A stretch of 16,552 nt of DNA, taken from contig JARRMW010000072.1 in the NCBI GenBank assembly GCA_037385685.1, positions 1 to 16,552 of the forward strand, written 5' to 3'. How positions within the stretch are numbered: the first letter of the stretch is position 1; every line of letters begins with the position of its first letter. The stretch is from Sva-25 sp037385685. GTDB taxonomy: Bacteria > Pseudomonadota > Gammaproteobacteria > Chromatiales > Chromatiaceae. This document shows, one piece after another, positions 1 through 7,333 of the stretch. The notes under the pieces were generated by a model. It had not been told where the DNA came from and did not search any database. It worked only from the letters and a program-made list of their open reading frames with translations. Made by a program: the position numbers and the translations under genes.

Positions 1-584
1 CCCTCTTCCATCTCGTAGTAGAAGTCGTTTCCTTCACGGGTCCGCTCACCGACGCCCGCGAAAACCGAGAAGCCGGAGTGCTCGACCGCGATGTTACGGA
101 TGAGCTCCATGAGGGTAACGGTCTTGCCGACACCCGCACCGCCAAACAGGCCGATCTTGCCGCCCTTGGCGATCGGCATGACGAGGTCGATAACCTTGAT
201 GCCAGTCTCGAGGATTTCCGTTGAGGCGGCCTGCTCATCAAACGATGGCGGTGCACGGTGAATTGGCATGCGTTCTTCGGTGGCGATGGGGCCAGCCTCG
301 TCAACCGGGTTGCCGAGGACGTCCATGACGCGGCCCAGCGTGGCCTGGCCGACAGGAACCGAGATAGCGGCACCAGTGTTTGCAACATCGACGCCGCGGC
401 GCAGACCGTCGGTTGAACCCATGGCGATGGTACGGACAACGCCGTCGCCCAGTTGCTGCTGAACCTCGAGTGTCAGTCCGACGGATTCGATTGTCAGTGC
501 GTCGTAAACCTTTGGCATCGCGTCGCGCGGGAACTCTACGTCCACGACAGCGCCGATGATTTCTACAACTTTACCCGAACTCAT
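1..584 (-). CDS. atpD: ATP synthase F1 subunit beta (3' part outside window)
   Basis: The catalytic beta subunit of F1 ATPase makes ATP from ADP and phosphate at the alpha/beta interface. Only the first 194 or so codons are present, because the gene runs off the window start. It begins with ATG at 584, preceded by a good AGGA ribosome site. The visible part has the N-terminal beta-barrel (residues 1-80), the GRVMDVLGNPVD segment, the Walker A loop GGAGVGKT (148-155, Lys154) and GERTREGND (179-187), which holds the catalytic Glu. No indel is seen in the visible part. It follows atpG by 35 bp as the seventh F1Fo structural gene; the usual next gene, atpC, would lie outside the window. Confidence 0.97.
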   Translation of the reverse strand, partial: MSSGKVVEIIGAVVDVEFPRDAMPKVYDALTIESVGLTLEVQQQLGDGVVRTIAMGSTDGLRRGVDVANTGAAISVPVGQATLGRVMDVLGNPVDEAGPIATEERMPIHRAPPSFDEQAASTEILETGIKVIDLVMPIAKGGKIGLFGGAGVGKTVTLMELIRNIAVEHSGFSVFAGVGERTREGNDFYYEMEE

Positions 585-619
585 TTCTGGTTCCTCGTTT
601 TCAATTCAATTCTTTACTG

Positions 620-1474
620 TTAAACCGCCGCAGCACCACTGACGATTTCCGAGATCTCTTGCGTAATCGCAGCCTGGCGCGCCTTGTTGTAGATCAGCTC
701 GAGCTCGTCGATGAGGTTGCCGGCATTATCAGTCGCGGCCTTCATCGCGACCATGCGCGCAGACTGCTCGCAGGCAGCGTTCTCAACGACCGCCTGGTAG
801 ACCAGGGACTCGACATAACGGGTCAGCAGGCCATCGAGGACCTCTTTCGCGTCTGGCTCGTAAATGTAGTCCCAGTGATGGCGCAATTCCTTGTCGTCGG
901 ATGGCGCGATCGGCACGAGCTGTTCGATCGTCGGTTCCTGCGTCATGGTATTGACGAAGGAGTTGAAGGCCACTTTGATCAGGTCGAGCTCTCCTTCATC
1001 GAAGGCGTCGAGCATGACCTTGACGGTACCGATCAGGTCTTCGAGCTTCGGCGCATCCCCGAGGTGATGTGCCTGACCGATAATCTCGCCGCCAAAGCGC
1101 GAGAAGAAGCCCTGTGCCTTGGTGCCAATGGTGCAGAAGGTAACCTCGATCCCGTTTTTCTGGTGCTCGACGATCTCCTTGAGCAGCCGGCGGAAGAGGT
1201 TGCTGTTGAGGCCGCCGCAGAGACCGCGGTCGGAGGAGACGATGATGTAGCCGACACGCCTGATCTCGCGATCCTGGGTGTAGGGATGCTTGTACTCCGG
1301 GTGCGCCTGGGAGAGATGCGCAATGACCTGGCGCATCTTCTCGGCGTAGGGGCGCGAGCTCGCCATGCGATCCTGCGCCTTGCGCATCTTGGAGGCAGCA
1401 ACCATCTCCATGGCGCTGGTCTGGGTGCTCTTGACCGAGTTGATCTGTGTGCGTATCTCTTTACCGACAGCCAT
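620..1474 (-). CDS. atpG: ATP synthase F1 subunit gamma, with two-residue deletion in a conserved motif
   Basis: The gamma subunit is the central rotor shaft of F1 and couples the c-ring to the catalytic hexamer. The product is 284 aa (E. coli 287). It has the DRGLCGGLN motif (about residue 82 on) and the conserved C-terminal helix ending YNKARQAAITQEISEIVSGAAAV. The start ATG at 1474 has a GGAG ribosome site. Oddity: the N-terminal helix reads KSTQTSAMEMVAASKMRKAQ, whereas the family has T-x-K-I-T-x-A-M. The Lys-Ile pair is missing after Gln18, consistent with a 6-bp in-frame deletion near 1420/1421. This would shift the helical register of the coiled coil. It sits 20 bp downstream of atpA. 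Confidence 0.95.
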   Translation of the reverse strand: MAVGKEIRTQINSVKSTQTSAMEMVAASKMRKAQDRMASSRPYAEKMRQVIAHLSQAHPEYKHPYTQDREIRRVGYIIVSSDRGLCGGLNSNLFRRLLKEIVEHQKNGIEVTFCTIGTKAQGFFSRFGGEIIGQAHHLGDAPKLEDLIGTVKVMLDAFDEGELDLIKVAFNSFVNTMTQEPTIEQLVPIAPSDDKELRHHWDYIYEPDAKEVLDGLLTRYVESLVYQAVVENAACEQSARMVAMKAATDNAGNLIDELELIYNKARQAAITQEISEIVSGAAAV

Positions 1475-1494
1475 TCGCTAATCTCCGGCAACCC

Positions 1495-2958
1495 TTACCA
1501 GGTGTGATTTTCCTTGAAGGATTTCATTGCGTCATGCAGCGCCTGTTCGATTTCGTCGTTGTAGTCCGCCTCGGTGTTGATCCTGTCCATGAGCTCTTTC
1601 TGTGAAGAGTTCATGTAACCGAGCATCGCTTTCTCGAAATCGACGACCTTGTTGACATCCACATCATCAAGGTAACCCTCGTTGGCTGCGAACAGGGAGG
1701 CGGCCATTTCGGCGACCGAAAGCGGCACATACTGGTCCTGCTTCATGAGCTCGGTGACACGGGCACCGCGATCAAGCTGGGCGCGGGTGGCTTCATCGAG
1801 ATCGGACGCGAACTGGGAGAAGGCCGCGACTCGCGAAACCGACAAGCCGGCATTGATCGCGGGACGGATACCGGCGTTGAAGAGATCGGTCTCGAGGAAG
1901 ATCTGGCCGTCGGTGATCGAGATAACGTTCGTCGGAACGAACGCCGAAACGTCACCTGCCTGGGTCTCGATGATCGGCAGCGCGGTCAGCGAGCCGGTTT
2001 TGCCCTTCACGGCGCCGTTGGTGTATTTCTCGACATACTCCTCGTTGACACGCGCGGCGCGCTCGAGCAGGCGCGAGTGCAGGTAGAAGACGTCACCCGG
2101 GTAGGCTTCCCGTCCCGGCGGACGACGCAGCAGCAGGGAGACCTGGCGGTAGGCCCATGCCTGCTTCGTGAGGTCGTCGTAGATGATCAGCGCATCCTCG
2201 CCGCGATCGCGGAAGTATTCGCCAAGCGTACATCCTGCATAGGGGGCGATGAACTGCATCGCGGCAGAGTCTGCCGCAGGCGCCGCGACGATGATGGTGT
2301 TGTCCATCGCGCCGTGCTCCTCGAGCTTGCGCACGACCTGTGCGATCGTCGATGCCTTCTGGCCAACCGCGACGTAGACACATTTGATGCCCGTGTCCTT
2401 CTGGTTGATGATGGCGTCGATGGCAATCGCCGACTTTCCGGTCTGGCGGTCGCCGATGATGAGCTCGCGCTGGCCGCGACCGATCGGCACCATGGCGTCG
2501 ATCGACTTGATGCCCGTCTGGACCGGCTGGTCGACCGACTTCCGCTCGATGACGCCCGGTGCAACCTTCTCCAGCGGAGAGGTTTCTGCTGCTTCGATCG
2601 GGCCCTTGCCGTCGAGCGGGTTGCCGAGTGAGTCGACAACGCGGCCGAGCATGGCTTCACCGACCGGGATTTCAAGAACGCGTCCGGTGCACTTGACCCG
2701 GTCACCCTCAGTCAGGCTCTTGTAGTCACCGAGCACAACGGCGCCGACCGAATCGCGCTCGAGGTTCAGCGCCAGACCGAAGATGTTGCCCGGGAACTCG
2801 AGCATTTCGTAGGACATGACGTCTGCCAGGCCGTGAATGCGCACGATGCCGTCGGTAACACCGACGATGGTGCCTTCGTTGTGGGCTTCTGTCTTTACAT
2901 CGAACTTCTCGATGCGACTCTTGATCAGCTCACTGATTTCAGATGGATTGAGTTGCAT
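1495..2958 (-). CDS. atpA: ATP synthase F1 subunit alpha, with 26-codon internal deletion
   Basis: The alpha subunit forms the non-catalytic nucleotide sites of F1 and supplies the arginine finger to the catalytic sites. The product is 487 aa; E. coli alpha is 513. Numbering matches E. coli up to the lesion: Walker A GDRQTGKS is at 169-176 and the arginine finger is Arg376 in SVSRV. The sequence then jumps from Val377 straight to AAFSQFASDLDEATRAQL. It skips the near-universal stretch that begins GGAAQTK and ends AQYREL (26 residues, 513 minus 487). The junction GTC|GCG is at about 1827/1828, in frame. The C-terminal helical domain continues normally to ENHTW. Lies 13 bp after atpH and 20 bp before atpG. 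An alpha lacking this stretch is unlikely to work; whether the deletion is real or an assembly error cannot be told here. Confidence 0.96.
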   Translation of the reverse strand: MQLNPSEISELIKSRIEKFDVKTEAHNEGTIVGVTDGIVRIHGLADVMSYEMLEFPGNIFGLALNLERDSVGAVVLGDYKSLTEGDRVKCTGRVLEIPVGEAMLGRVVDSLGNPLDGKGPIEAAETSPLEKVAPGVIERKSVDQPVQTGIKSIDAMVPIGRGQRELIIGDRQTGKSAIAIDAIINQKDTGIKCVYVAVGQKASTIAQVVRKLEEHGAMDNTIIVAAPAADSAAMQFIAPYAGCTLGEYFRDRGEDALIIYDDLTKQAWAYRQVSLLLRRPPGREAYPGDVFYLHSRLLERAARVNEEYVEKYTNGAVKGKTGSLTALPIIETQAGDVSAFVPTNVISITDGQIFLETDLFNAGIRPAINAGLSVSRVAAFSQFASDLDEATRAQLDRGARVTELMKQDQYVPLSVAEMAASLFAANEGYLDDVDVNKVVDFEKAMLGYMNSSQKELMDRINTEADYNDEIEQALHDAMKSFKENHTW

Positions 2959-2971
2959 GTTGGCTTCTCGC

Positions 2972-3511
2972 TTAAATTCCCAATTCGTTTGCCAGCTGTT
3001 TCAGCTGCCCCTGGACAGACCCGTCGATGACTAGGTCGCCGGCCCGGATATGCATGCCGCCGATGAGTTCGGGATCCTCGACGCTGGTAATGTTGATGTC
3101 TCGCCCCAGTTTTGCCTTCAGTGCATTGGCGATCGCACCGGATTGCGCCTCGCTCAGAGGAAAAGCGGTCGTGACCAGTACATCAAGCCTGCCCTGCTCG
3201 CGGCTCTTGAGTTCCTCGAACTGTTGCGCGACCTGCGGCACGATGCCCAGGCGGTCGTTCTCGACGAGCAGCCTGACCAGGTTCGCACCCTCGTCGGACA
3301 CCTGGTCTCCTGCGATATCGAGAACCAGCTCCGTGATCTGCGCATCGGTCATGTTCGGATTGTTGACCAGCGCTTTCAGGGTATCGTCCTGCATGATCGC
3401 GGCAATAAAGGCCAGCATGTCCGACCACTGGTCAAGCGAACCCGTTTCCCTGGCGCGGTCAAAAACAGCTTCCGCGTAGGGTCGTGCGATGGTTGATGCT
3501 TCCTGGGCCAT
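2972..3511 (-). CDS. atpH: ATP synthase F1 subunit delta
   Basis: The delta subunit (OSCP-like) joins the top of F1 to the b-subunit peripheral stalk. The product is 179 aa, close to E. coli (177). The N-terminal helical domain begins with the ARPYAEAVFD motif. The C-terminal part has the conserved ending GGMHIRAGDLVIDGSVQGQL. No internal gap is visible. It starts with ATG at 3511, 9 bp after the atpF stop, and ends 13 bp before atpA, in standard proteobacterial order. Intact. Confidence 0.96.
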   Translation of the reverse strand: MAQEASTIARPYAEAVFDRARETGSLDQWSDMLAFIAAIMQDDTLKALVNNPNMTDAQITELVLDIAGDQVSDEGANLVRLLVENDRLGIVPQVAQQFEELKSREQGRLDVLVTTAFPLSEAQSGAIANALKAKLGRDINITSVEDPELIGGMHIRAGDLVIDGSVQGQLKQLANELGI

Positions 3512-3520
3512 ACTTCAGCC

Positions 3521-3991
3521 TCAGAGTTGCTTCGCGACAGCGTCGAGCACTTCGCTGTGGGCGTCTGCGTTGATCTCGCGGCGAAGAATTTTCTCAGCAC
3601 CGGAGACGGCCAGTTCGGCAACCTTGCCGCGCAGTGTCTCACGTGCACGGTTGGTCTCCTGCTCGATGTCGGCCTGTGCTGCAGCAAGGATACGTTCGCC
3701 TTCGGACCTGGCGTTCTCCTTGGCTTCATCAACGATTTCGTTGGCGCGCTTGTTCGCCTGGTTGATAATCTCGGCGGCTTGCGCCTTGGCCTTCTTGAGC
3801 TCCTCGACCGCTCTCTCTTTCGCCAGCTCCTGCTCGTGCTGTCCGCGCTCTGCGGCAGCCAGACCGTCGGCGATTTTCGCCTTGCGCTCATTGAGCGCCG
3901 CGATGATCGGGGTCCAGACGTATTTCTTCGTGAACCACACGAACACGACGAACGCGAGCAGCTGTCCGATGAGGGTCAGATTGATGTTCAT
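3521..3991 (-). CDS. atpF: ATP synthase Fo subunit b
   Basis: Subunit b forms the dimeric peripheral stalk holding F1 against the stator. The product is 156 aa, the same length as E. coli b. It has one N-terminal membrane helix (about residues 5-25, LIGQLLAFVVFVWFTKKYVW), then a long charged helix for coiled-coil dimerisation (about 30-130: IADGLAAAERGQ, LKKAKAQAAEIINQANKRA). The C-terminal AVSGAEKILRREI segment binds delta. The ATG at 3991 has a GGGGAAAGAG ribosome site. The 52-bp gap to atpE holds no gene. Intact. Confidence 0.97.
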   Translation of the reverse strand: MNINLTLIGQLLAFVVFVWFTKKYVWTPIIAALNERKAKIADGLAAAERGQHEQELAKERAVEELKKAKAQAAEIINQANKRANEIVDEAKENARSEGERILAAAQADIEQETNRARETLRGKVAELAVSGAEKILRREINADAHSEVLDAVAKQL

Positions 3992-4043
3992 GCTCTTTCC
4001 CCGTTAAGTAACGTGATTGCTTCGATGTATGAGGGGAAGTCTC

Positions 4044-4274
4044 TTAGGCGACGGCAAAGAGCACGTACATTGCCAGACCGACCGCGATCATTGGTACGGC
4101 GTCAACCAGGCCCATCACGATGAAGAACTGGGTGCGCAGCATCGGGATCAGCTCGGGCTGACGGGCAGCGCCTTCGAGGAAGCGGGCACCAAGGATACCG
4201 ATACCGACAGCAGCACCGAGTGCACCAAGACCCATCATAAGGGCGCCAGCAATATAGAGCAGTGCAGATTCCAT
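4044..4274 (-). CDS. atpE: ATP synthase Fo subunit c
   Basis: Subunit c is the proteolipid of the rotating c-ring that carries protons. The product is 76 aa, a hairpin of two membrane helices (about 5-28 and 47-72) with the polar loop ARFLEGAARQPE between them. The proton-carrying acid is Asp58 in FIVMGLVDAVPMIAVG, equal to Asp61 of the 79-residue E. coli protein. Asp and the surrounding residues suggest an H+-type rather than Na+-type ring. Translation is probably boosted by the strong upstream ribosome site and U-rich leader (listed separately). Intact. Confidence 0.97.
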   Translation of the reverse strand: MESALLYIAGALMMGLGALGAAVGIGILGARFLEGAARQPELIPMLRTQFFIVMGLVDAVPMIAVGLAMYVLFAVA

Positions 4275-4320
4275 GATTGTCTCCAGATGATTGAAGTTAA
4301 AATTAAAACAAAGTGTTGAA
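4275..4320 (-). promoter_or_regulatory. atpE translation initiation enhancer and ribosome binding site
   Basis: Between the atpB stop and the atpE ATG, the minus strand has a U-rich stretch (TTTTAATTTTAACTT), a CTGGAGAC box (GGAG at 4281-4284) and then AATCATG. This resembles the E. coli atpE leader as I remember it (TTTTAACTGAAACAAACTGGAGAC...CATG), a known translational enhancer that allows about ten c subunits per complex. The functional reading here is inferred from that likeness. Confidence 0.6.
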
Positions 4321-5211
4321 TCAGTGTTCCTGGTGCGCCATATCCATGTAGACCACTGTCAGTGTCATGAAGATGAACGCCTGCAGGGTTATGATGAGGA
4401 TGTGGAACACGGCCCAGACGAACTGCAGGCCACCGCCCACGACGCCAAGGACAATACCCGCGTTATACATCAGCGCGATCAGGATAAAAATCATTTCGCC
4501 CGCGTACATATTGCCGAATAGACGCAGGGAGTGCGAGATAGGTTTCGCGATGAGCGAGACAAACTCGAGAAAGAAGTTAACCGGGATGAACAGGATCTTG
4601 ATGAAAATGTTCTTCGCCTCGAACGGGTGGAGCGTCAGTTCGGCAGCAAATCCGCCGACCCCCTTGATCTTGAGGCTGTAGTAGATCATCAGAAGGAAGA
4701 CGCCGATCGCCATGCCGAAGGTCGCATTGGGGTCTGTTGTCGGAACGACTTTCCAGTAGACATGATGCGGATCGGCACCGGCCAGCAGATGCGCACCCTG
4801 ACCCACAAGCCATGGAATCAGATCGACAGGAACAAGGTCCATGGCATTCATGAGGAAGATCCAGACAAAGACAGTCATCGCGAGCGGTGCAATCAGCGCA
4901 TTCTTGCCGGAGAAGGAGTCTCGTACGCTCTCATCGATGAAATCGACAATCCACTCGACGAAGTTCTGGAAACCGGACGGCGTACCGGCCGTTGCCCTGG
5001 AAGCACTGCGTGCGAAGAAAAAGACGAAGAGGCCACCGAGCAGAATCGACCAGAACATGGTGTCAACATGGATGGCCCAGAAACCCATATCCGACGCTTC
5101 CTGGGCGGTGTGCGCCAGGCCCCATTCACCCGTTTGAGGATTCTTGCCGAACGTCAGGTTGGTCAGGTGGTGCTTGATGTACTCACTTGATGTCTGGGTA
5201 CCGGATGCCAT
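4321..5211 (-). CDS. atpB: ATP synthase Fo subunit a
   Basis: Subunit a forms the two half-channels for protons beside the c-ring. The product is 296 aa (E. coli 271). It has several hydrophobic membrane segments. The invariant Arg lies in SLRLFGNMYAGEMIFILIA, and the conserved C-terminal segment is FHILIITLQAFIFMTLTVVYMDMA. The extra length is mainly in the N-terminal part and in the loop around LVGQGAHLLAGADPHHVYW, which occurs in other proteobacteria. The ATG at 5211 follows the atpI stop by 2 bp, with AAGAGA as ribosome site. Intact. Confidence 0.96.
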   Translation of the reverse strand: MASGTQTSSEYIKHHLTNLTFGKNPQTGEWGLAHTAQEASDMGFWAIHVDTMFWSILLGGLFVFFFARSASRATAGTPSGFQNFVEWIVDFIDESVRDSFSGKNALIAPLAMTVFVWIFLMNAMDLVPVDLIPWLVGQGAHLLAGADPHHVYWKVVPTTDPNATFGMAIGVFLLMIYYSLKIKGVGGFAAELTLHPFEAKNIFIKILFIPVNFFLEFVSLIAKPISHSLRLFGNMYAGEMIFILIALMYNAGIVLGVVGGGLQFVWAVFHILIITLQAFIFMTLTVVYMDMAHQEH

Positions 5212-5213
5212 CG

Positions 5214-5600
5214 TTATCTCTTTGACTCTTTGTTGTTACCAGTGACTGCAATCATGATACCGGGGGCCAGGTGCACGACCAGCCAGACCGCCAGCATGGC
5301 AACGATATTGAGTGGCTCGTACCACCGGATCGCTACCGCGAATATCAGCATCATCACAACCAGCTTCAGGACTTCGGCGCCCAGGATGCCACCGAGCATC
5401 TGGCCTGGTTCGTCGGCACGGTACCGGCCGAACAGTTTTAATGCAAACAACAGCGTACCTGCCGTTGCGGCAATTCCTCCCGCGACGCCCGAGACGGCTG
5501 CTTCCTTACCGAAGAGCAGTAAAACAAGGCACAGAAACAGGGTCAACACCAATTGTGTGATGACCATTTTCCAGACCCTTTCGGGAGGGTAAGTTCGCAC
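5214..5600 (-). CDS. atpI: AtpI-family ATP synthase accessory membrane protein
   Basis: AtpI is a small membrane protein at the head of many atp operons, linked to c-ring assembly and Mg2+ supply. Four hydrophobic segments are visible: MVITQLVLTLFLCLVLLLF, AAVSGVAGGIAATAGTLLFAL, GAEVLKLVVMMLIFAVAIRW and IVAMLAVWLVVHLAPGIMIAV. The AGE/GAE-LK motif before the third segment is typical. The start is uncertain. GTG at 5600 (128 aa) keeps the RVWKMVITQL segment that aligns with known AtpI N-termini. ATG at 5567 (117 aa) has a better ribosome site (AAGGG). The frame stays open further upstream to 5822, but that part lies across the promoter and is not coding. Confidence 0.85.
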   Translation of the reverse strand: MRTYPPERVWKMVITQLVLTLFLCLVLLLFGKEAAVSGVAGGIAATAGTLLFALKLFGRYRADEPGQMLGGILGAEVLKLVVMMLIFAVAIRWYEPLNIVAMLAVWLVVHLAPGIMIAVTGNNKESKR

Positions 5601-5636
5601 TGCGAAGCCTGTGAAACAGACCAAAAAACGGCGAAA

Positions 5637-5665
5637 AGTATAAGGGAATGCCAAAATAAGGTCAA
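5637..5665 (-). promoter_or_regulatory. sigma70 promoter of the atp operon
   Basis: On the minus strand the -35 box TTGACC (5660-5665), a 17-bp spacer and the -10 box TATACT (5637-5642) make a near-consensus sigma70 promoter. Transcription would start at about 5630. That leaves a leader of about 30 nt to the GTG start of atpI, or 63 nt to the ATG start. This is the best promoter match in the window and fits the high expression of ATP synthase. Confidence 0.8.
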
Positions 5666-5712
5666 ACGATCGGTCTATAAAACCAGTTTTGTAATGACCA
5701 TTATGTTGCAAT

Positions 5713-5738
5713 GCAATATCAGAACTTGCTGATATTGC
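5713..5738. repeat. Perfect 10-bp inverted repeat upstream of the atp promoter
   Basis: GCAATATCAG (5713-5722) and CTGATATTGC (5729-5738) form a perfect stem with a 6-nt loop. It lies in the 5601-5818 gap between parB and atpI, about 50 bp upstream of the atp -35 box and about 80 bp after the parB stop. Neither strand has a good T-run after it: plus is followed by GAAATTTTC, minus by ATTGCAACA. An operator or a poor terminator are both possible. Apart from this repeat and the promoter, I see nothing else in the gap. Confidence 0.6.
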
Positions 5739-5818
5739 GAAATTTTCCCGTTCGCTCTCCCTTGAATCACACTCTCGGCATTGCGAAAAATCAAGTCTCC
5801 GGACAGGCAGTAGCCCCC

Positions 5819-6709
5819 TCACTGAATATGCGCCAGAATGCCCTCGAGCTCATCCAGTGAATTGTAGCTGATGACAAGTTTACCCTTGCCCTTGTTCCCT
5901 GACTGAAGATGGACACGCGCCCCGAGTTTGTCACTGAGATCCTGTTCGAGTGAACGGATGTTGGGATCGACGGGCGTCTCCTTTTTGGGCGGTTTAGACG
6001 CCTGCCCCTGCAGTCGACGCACGAGTTTTTCGGTCTCGCGCACAGACAGGCCACTCCTCACGACCTCTTTCGCGGCATCGACCTGGGTTTTCCCGGTCAA
6101 TCCGAGGATTGCGCGGGCATGTCCCATTTCCATCTTGCCTTCATCGAGCCATGTCTTGACTTCCGGCTCCAGCTCGAGCAGGCGCAGAAGATTGGTCACC
6201 GTGGTGCGAGACTTGCCGACAGCCTGGGCAATCTCCTGGTGCGTGAGGCCGAACTCTTCGAGCAGGCGATGCAATGCGCCGGCTTCCTCGAGCGGGTTGA
6301 GATCGTCGCGCTGGATATTTTCGATGAGCGCCATGGCCATGGCGGCCTGGTCATCGACATCACGAATGACTGCCGGAATTTCATGCAGGCCGGCCAGCTG
6401 CGCTGCGCGCCAGCGACGCTCGCCGGCAATGATCTCGTAGACATTGCCAACCGGGCGTACGACGATCGGCTGCACGACACCCTGCGCCGAGATGGAGTCG
6501 GCAAGCTCCTGCAGTTTCTCTTCATCGAAGTGGCGGCGAGGCTGGTAACGACCACGCTGGATGAGCTCGATACCGAGTTGTGACACTGCACCCCTGGCCG
6601 GAGCTTGCTGTTCGCCCTTCTCTTCCTGTTCGTCGGCACCTTTCCTGGCACCGCCGCCGAGAAGCGCATCCAGTCCGCGCCCGAGACCGCGATTTTTTGT
6701 CGTCATCAT
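5819..6709 (-). CDS. parB: Chromosome partitioning protein ParB
   Basis: ParB is a CTP-dependent clamp that loads at parS sites, spreads near the origin and works with ParA to segregate chromosomes. The product is 296 aa. It has the N-terminal RGLGRGLDALLGG ParA-interaction motif (7-19), the CTP-binding GERRWRAAQ box (96-104), the ENIQRDDLNP box (130-139), a helix-turn-helix (about 155-176, LTHQEIAQAVGKSRTTVTNL) and the C-terminal dimerisation domain ending GKGKLVISYNSLDELEGILAHIQ. The start is ATG-ATG at 6709/6706; the parA stop TGA overlaps it. The reading frame stays open to 7003, but upstream it is out-of-frame parA sequence. Intact, unlike its partner parA. Confidence 0.96.
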   Translation of the reverse strand: MMTTKNRGLGRGLDALLGGGARKGADEQEEKGEQQAPARGAVSQLGIELIQRGRYQPRRHFDEEKLQELADSISAQGVVQPIVVRPVGNVYEIIAGERRWRAAQLAGLHEIPAVIRDVDDQAAMAMALIENIQRDDLNPLEEAGALHRLLEEFGLTHQEIAQAVGKSRTTVTNLLRLLELEPEVKTWLDEGKMEMGHARAILGLTGKTQVDAAKEVVRSGLSVRETEKLVRRLQGQASKPPKKETPVDPNIRSLEQDLSDKLGARVHLQSGNKGKGKLVISYNSLDELEGILAHIQ

Positions 6710-7301
6710 GTCTGTTCCCGATGTCTTTTGAGCATCTCTTCTGCGAGCACCGCATAGGCTGCGGCTCCGCGTGAATGCCTGTCGTAGGCGATGACCGGAA
6801 GGCCGTGGCTTGGCGCCTCTGCGACACGCACGTTGCGTGGAATGACCGTGCGATACACCTTTTCGCCGAAATGGTTCAGCAGCTGTGCGGAGACGTCCGC
6901 ACCGAGCCTGTTGCGGTGGGAGGGCAATCGATAAAGATGTAGTCGTATTCAGCAGCAACCGGTTCGAGCATCTGCTTGAGACGCAGCTCCCCAGACGGGG
7001 CATTCATCAGGCCGACCTCTGCAGCAGTGAGATCACTGTTGGAAGGCAGGAGGTCGAGCCCGGCGCCCTCGGCGCGCTTGCGTATGCGATCGACCGGAAC
7101 ACGTTCGAGCAGGAGGTCATAAGTGGTGAGTTCGGCCTGATACTTGTCGATACCGACGCCGGTCGTGGCATTGCCTTGCGGGTCGAGATCGATGAGCAGA
7201 ACCCGGGCGCCTGATTCTGCGATGGCCGCCGCCAGGTTGACGGTCGTTGTCGTCTTGCCGACACCGCCCTTCTGGTTGGCGACGGCGATAATCATGCCCA
7301 T
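6706..7301 (-). pseudogene. parA: Chromosome partitioning ATPase ParA, internally deleted and frameshifted
   Basis: ParA is the deviant-Walker ATPase that moves ParB-parS complexes along the nucleoid. The N-terminal part (7301 down to about 6918) is normal: the Walker A loop KGGVGKTTT, IDLDPQGNATTGVGID, SNSDLTAAEVGL and the Walker B segment YDYIFIDCPP (Asp125 to Pro128). It then turns to nonsense and stops at 6876. A second frame resumes with RNRLGADVSAQLLNHFGEKVYRTVIPRNVRVAEAPSHGLPVIAYD to the stop at 6706. That is the true ParA C-terminus, and its stop overlaps the parB start. About 60 residues between DCPPS and the RNRL segment are missing (196 aa remain of about 260). The frame offset requires a deletion of 3n+1 bp. 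The breakpoint is at about 6913-6926. The lost part includes the segment after Walker B that shapes the dimer interface. As written, no working ParA can be made. Confidence 0.9.
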
Positions 7302-7333
7302 GGAGTCTTCCCGTTATCAGACACTGTATGCAA

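Noticed and set aside
659..1507. Long plus-strand ORF (282 aa) opposite atpG
   Set aside because: It is antisense to a clearly recognised gene, has no recognisable domain, and is of a kind common opposite GC-rich genes.
5611..5618. parS-like half site GTGAAACA next to the atp promoter, near parB
   Set aside because: Only one half of the 16-bp parS palindrome is present; the other half (GCGAAGCC) does not match, so it is probably chance.
5601..5822. N-terminal extension of the atpI frame
   Set aside because: It would span the atp promoter and the inverted repeat, and shows no family similarity.
6710..7003. N-terminal extension of the parB frame
   Set aside because: The frame is open only because it crosses parA coding sequence; the parB N-terminal RGLGRGLDALL motif begins just after the 6709 ATG, which overlaps the parA stop.
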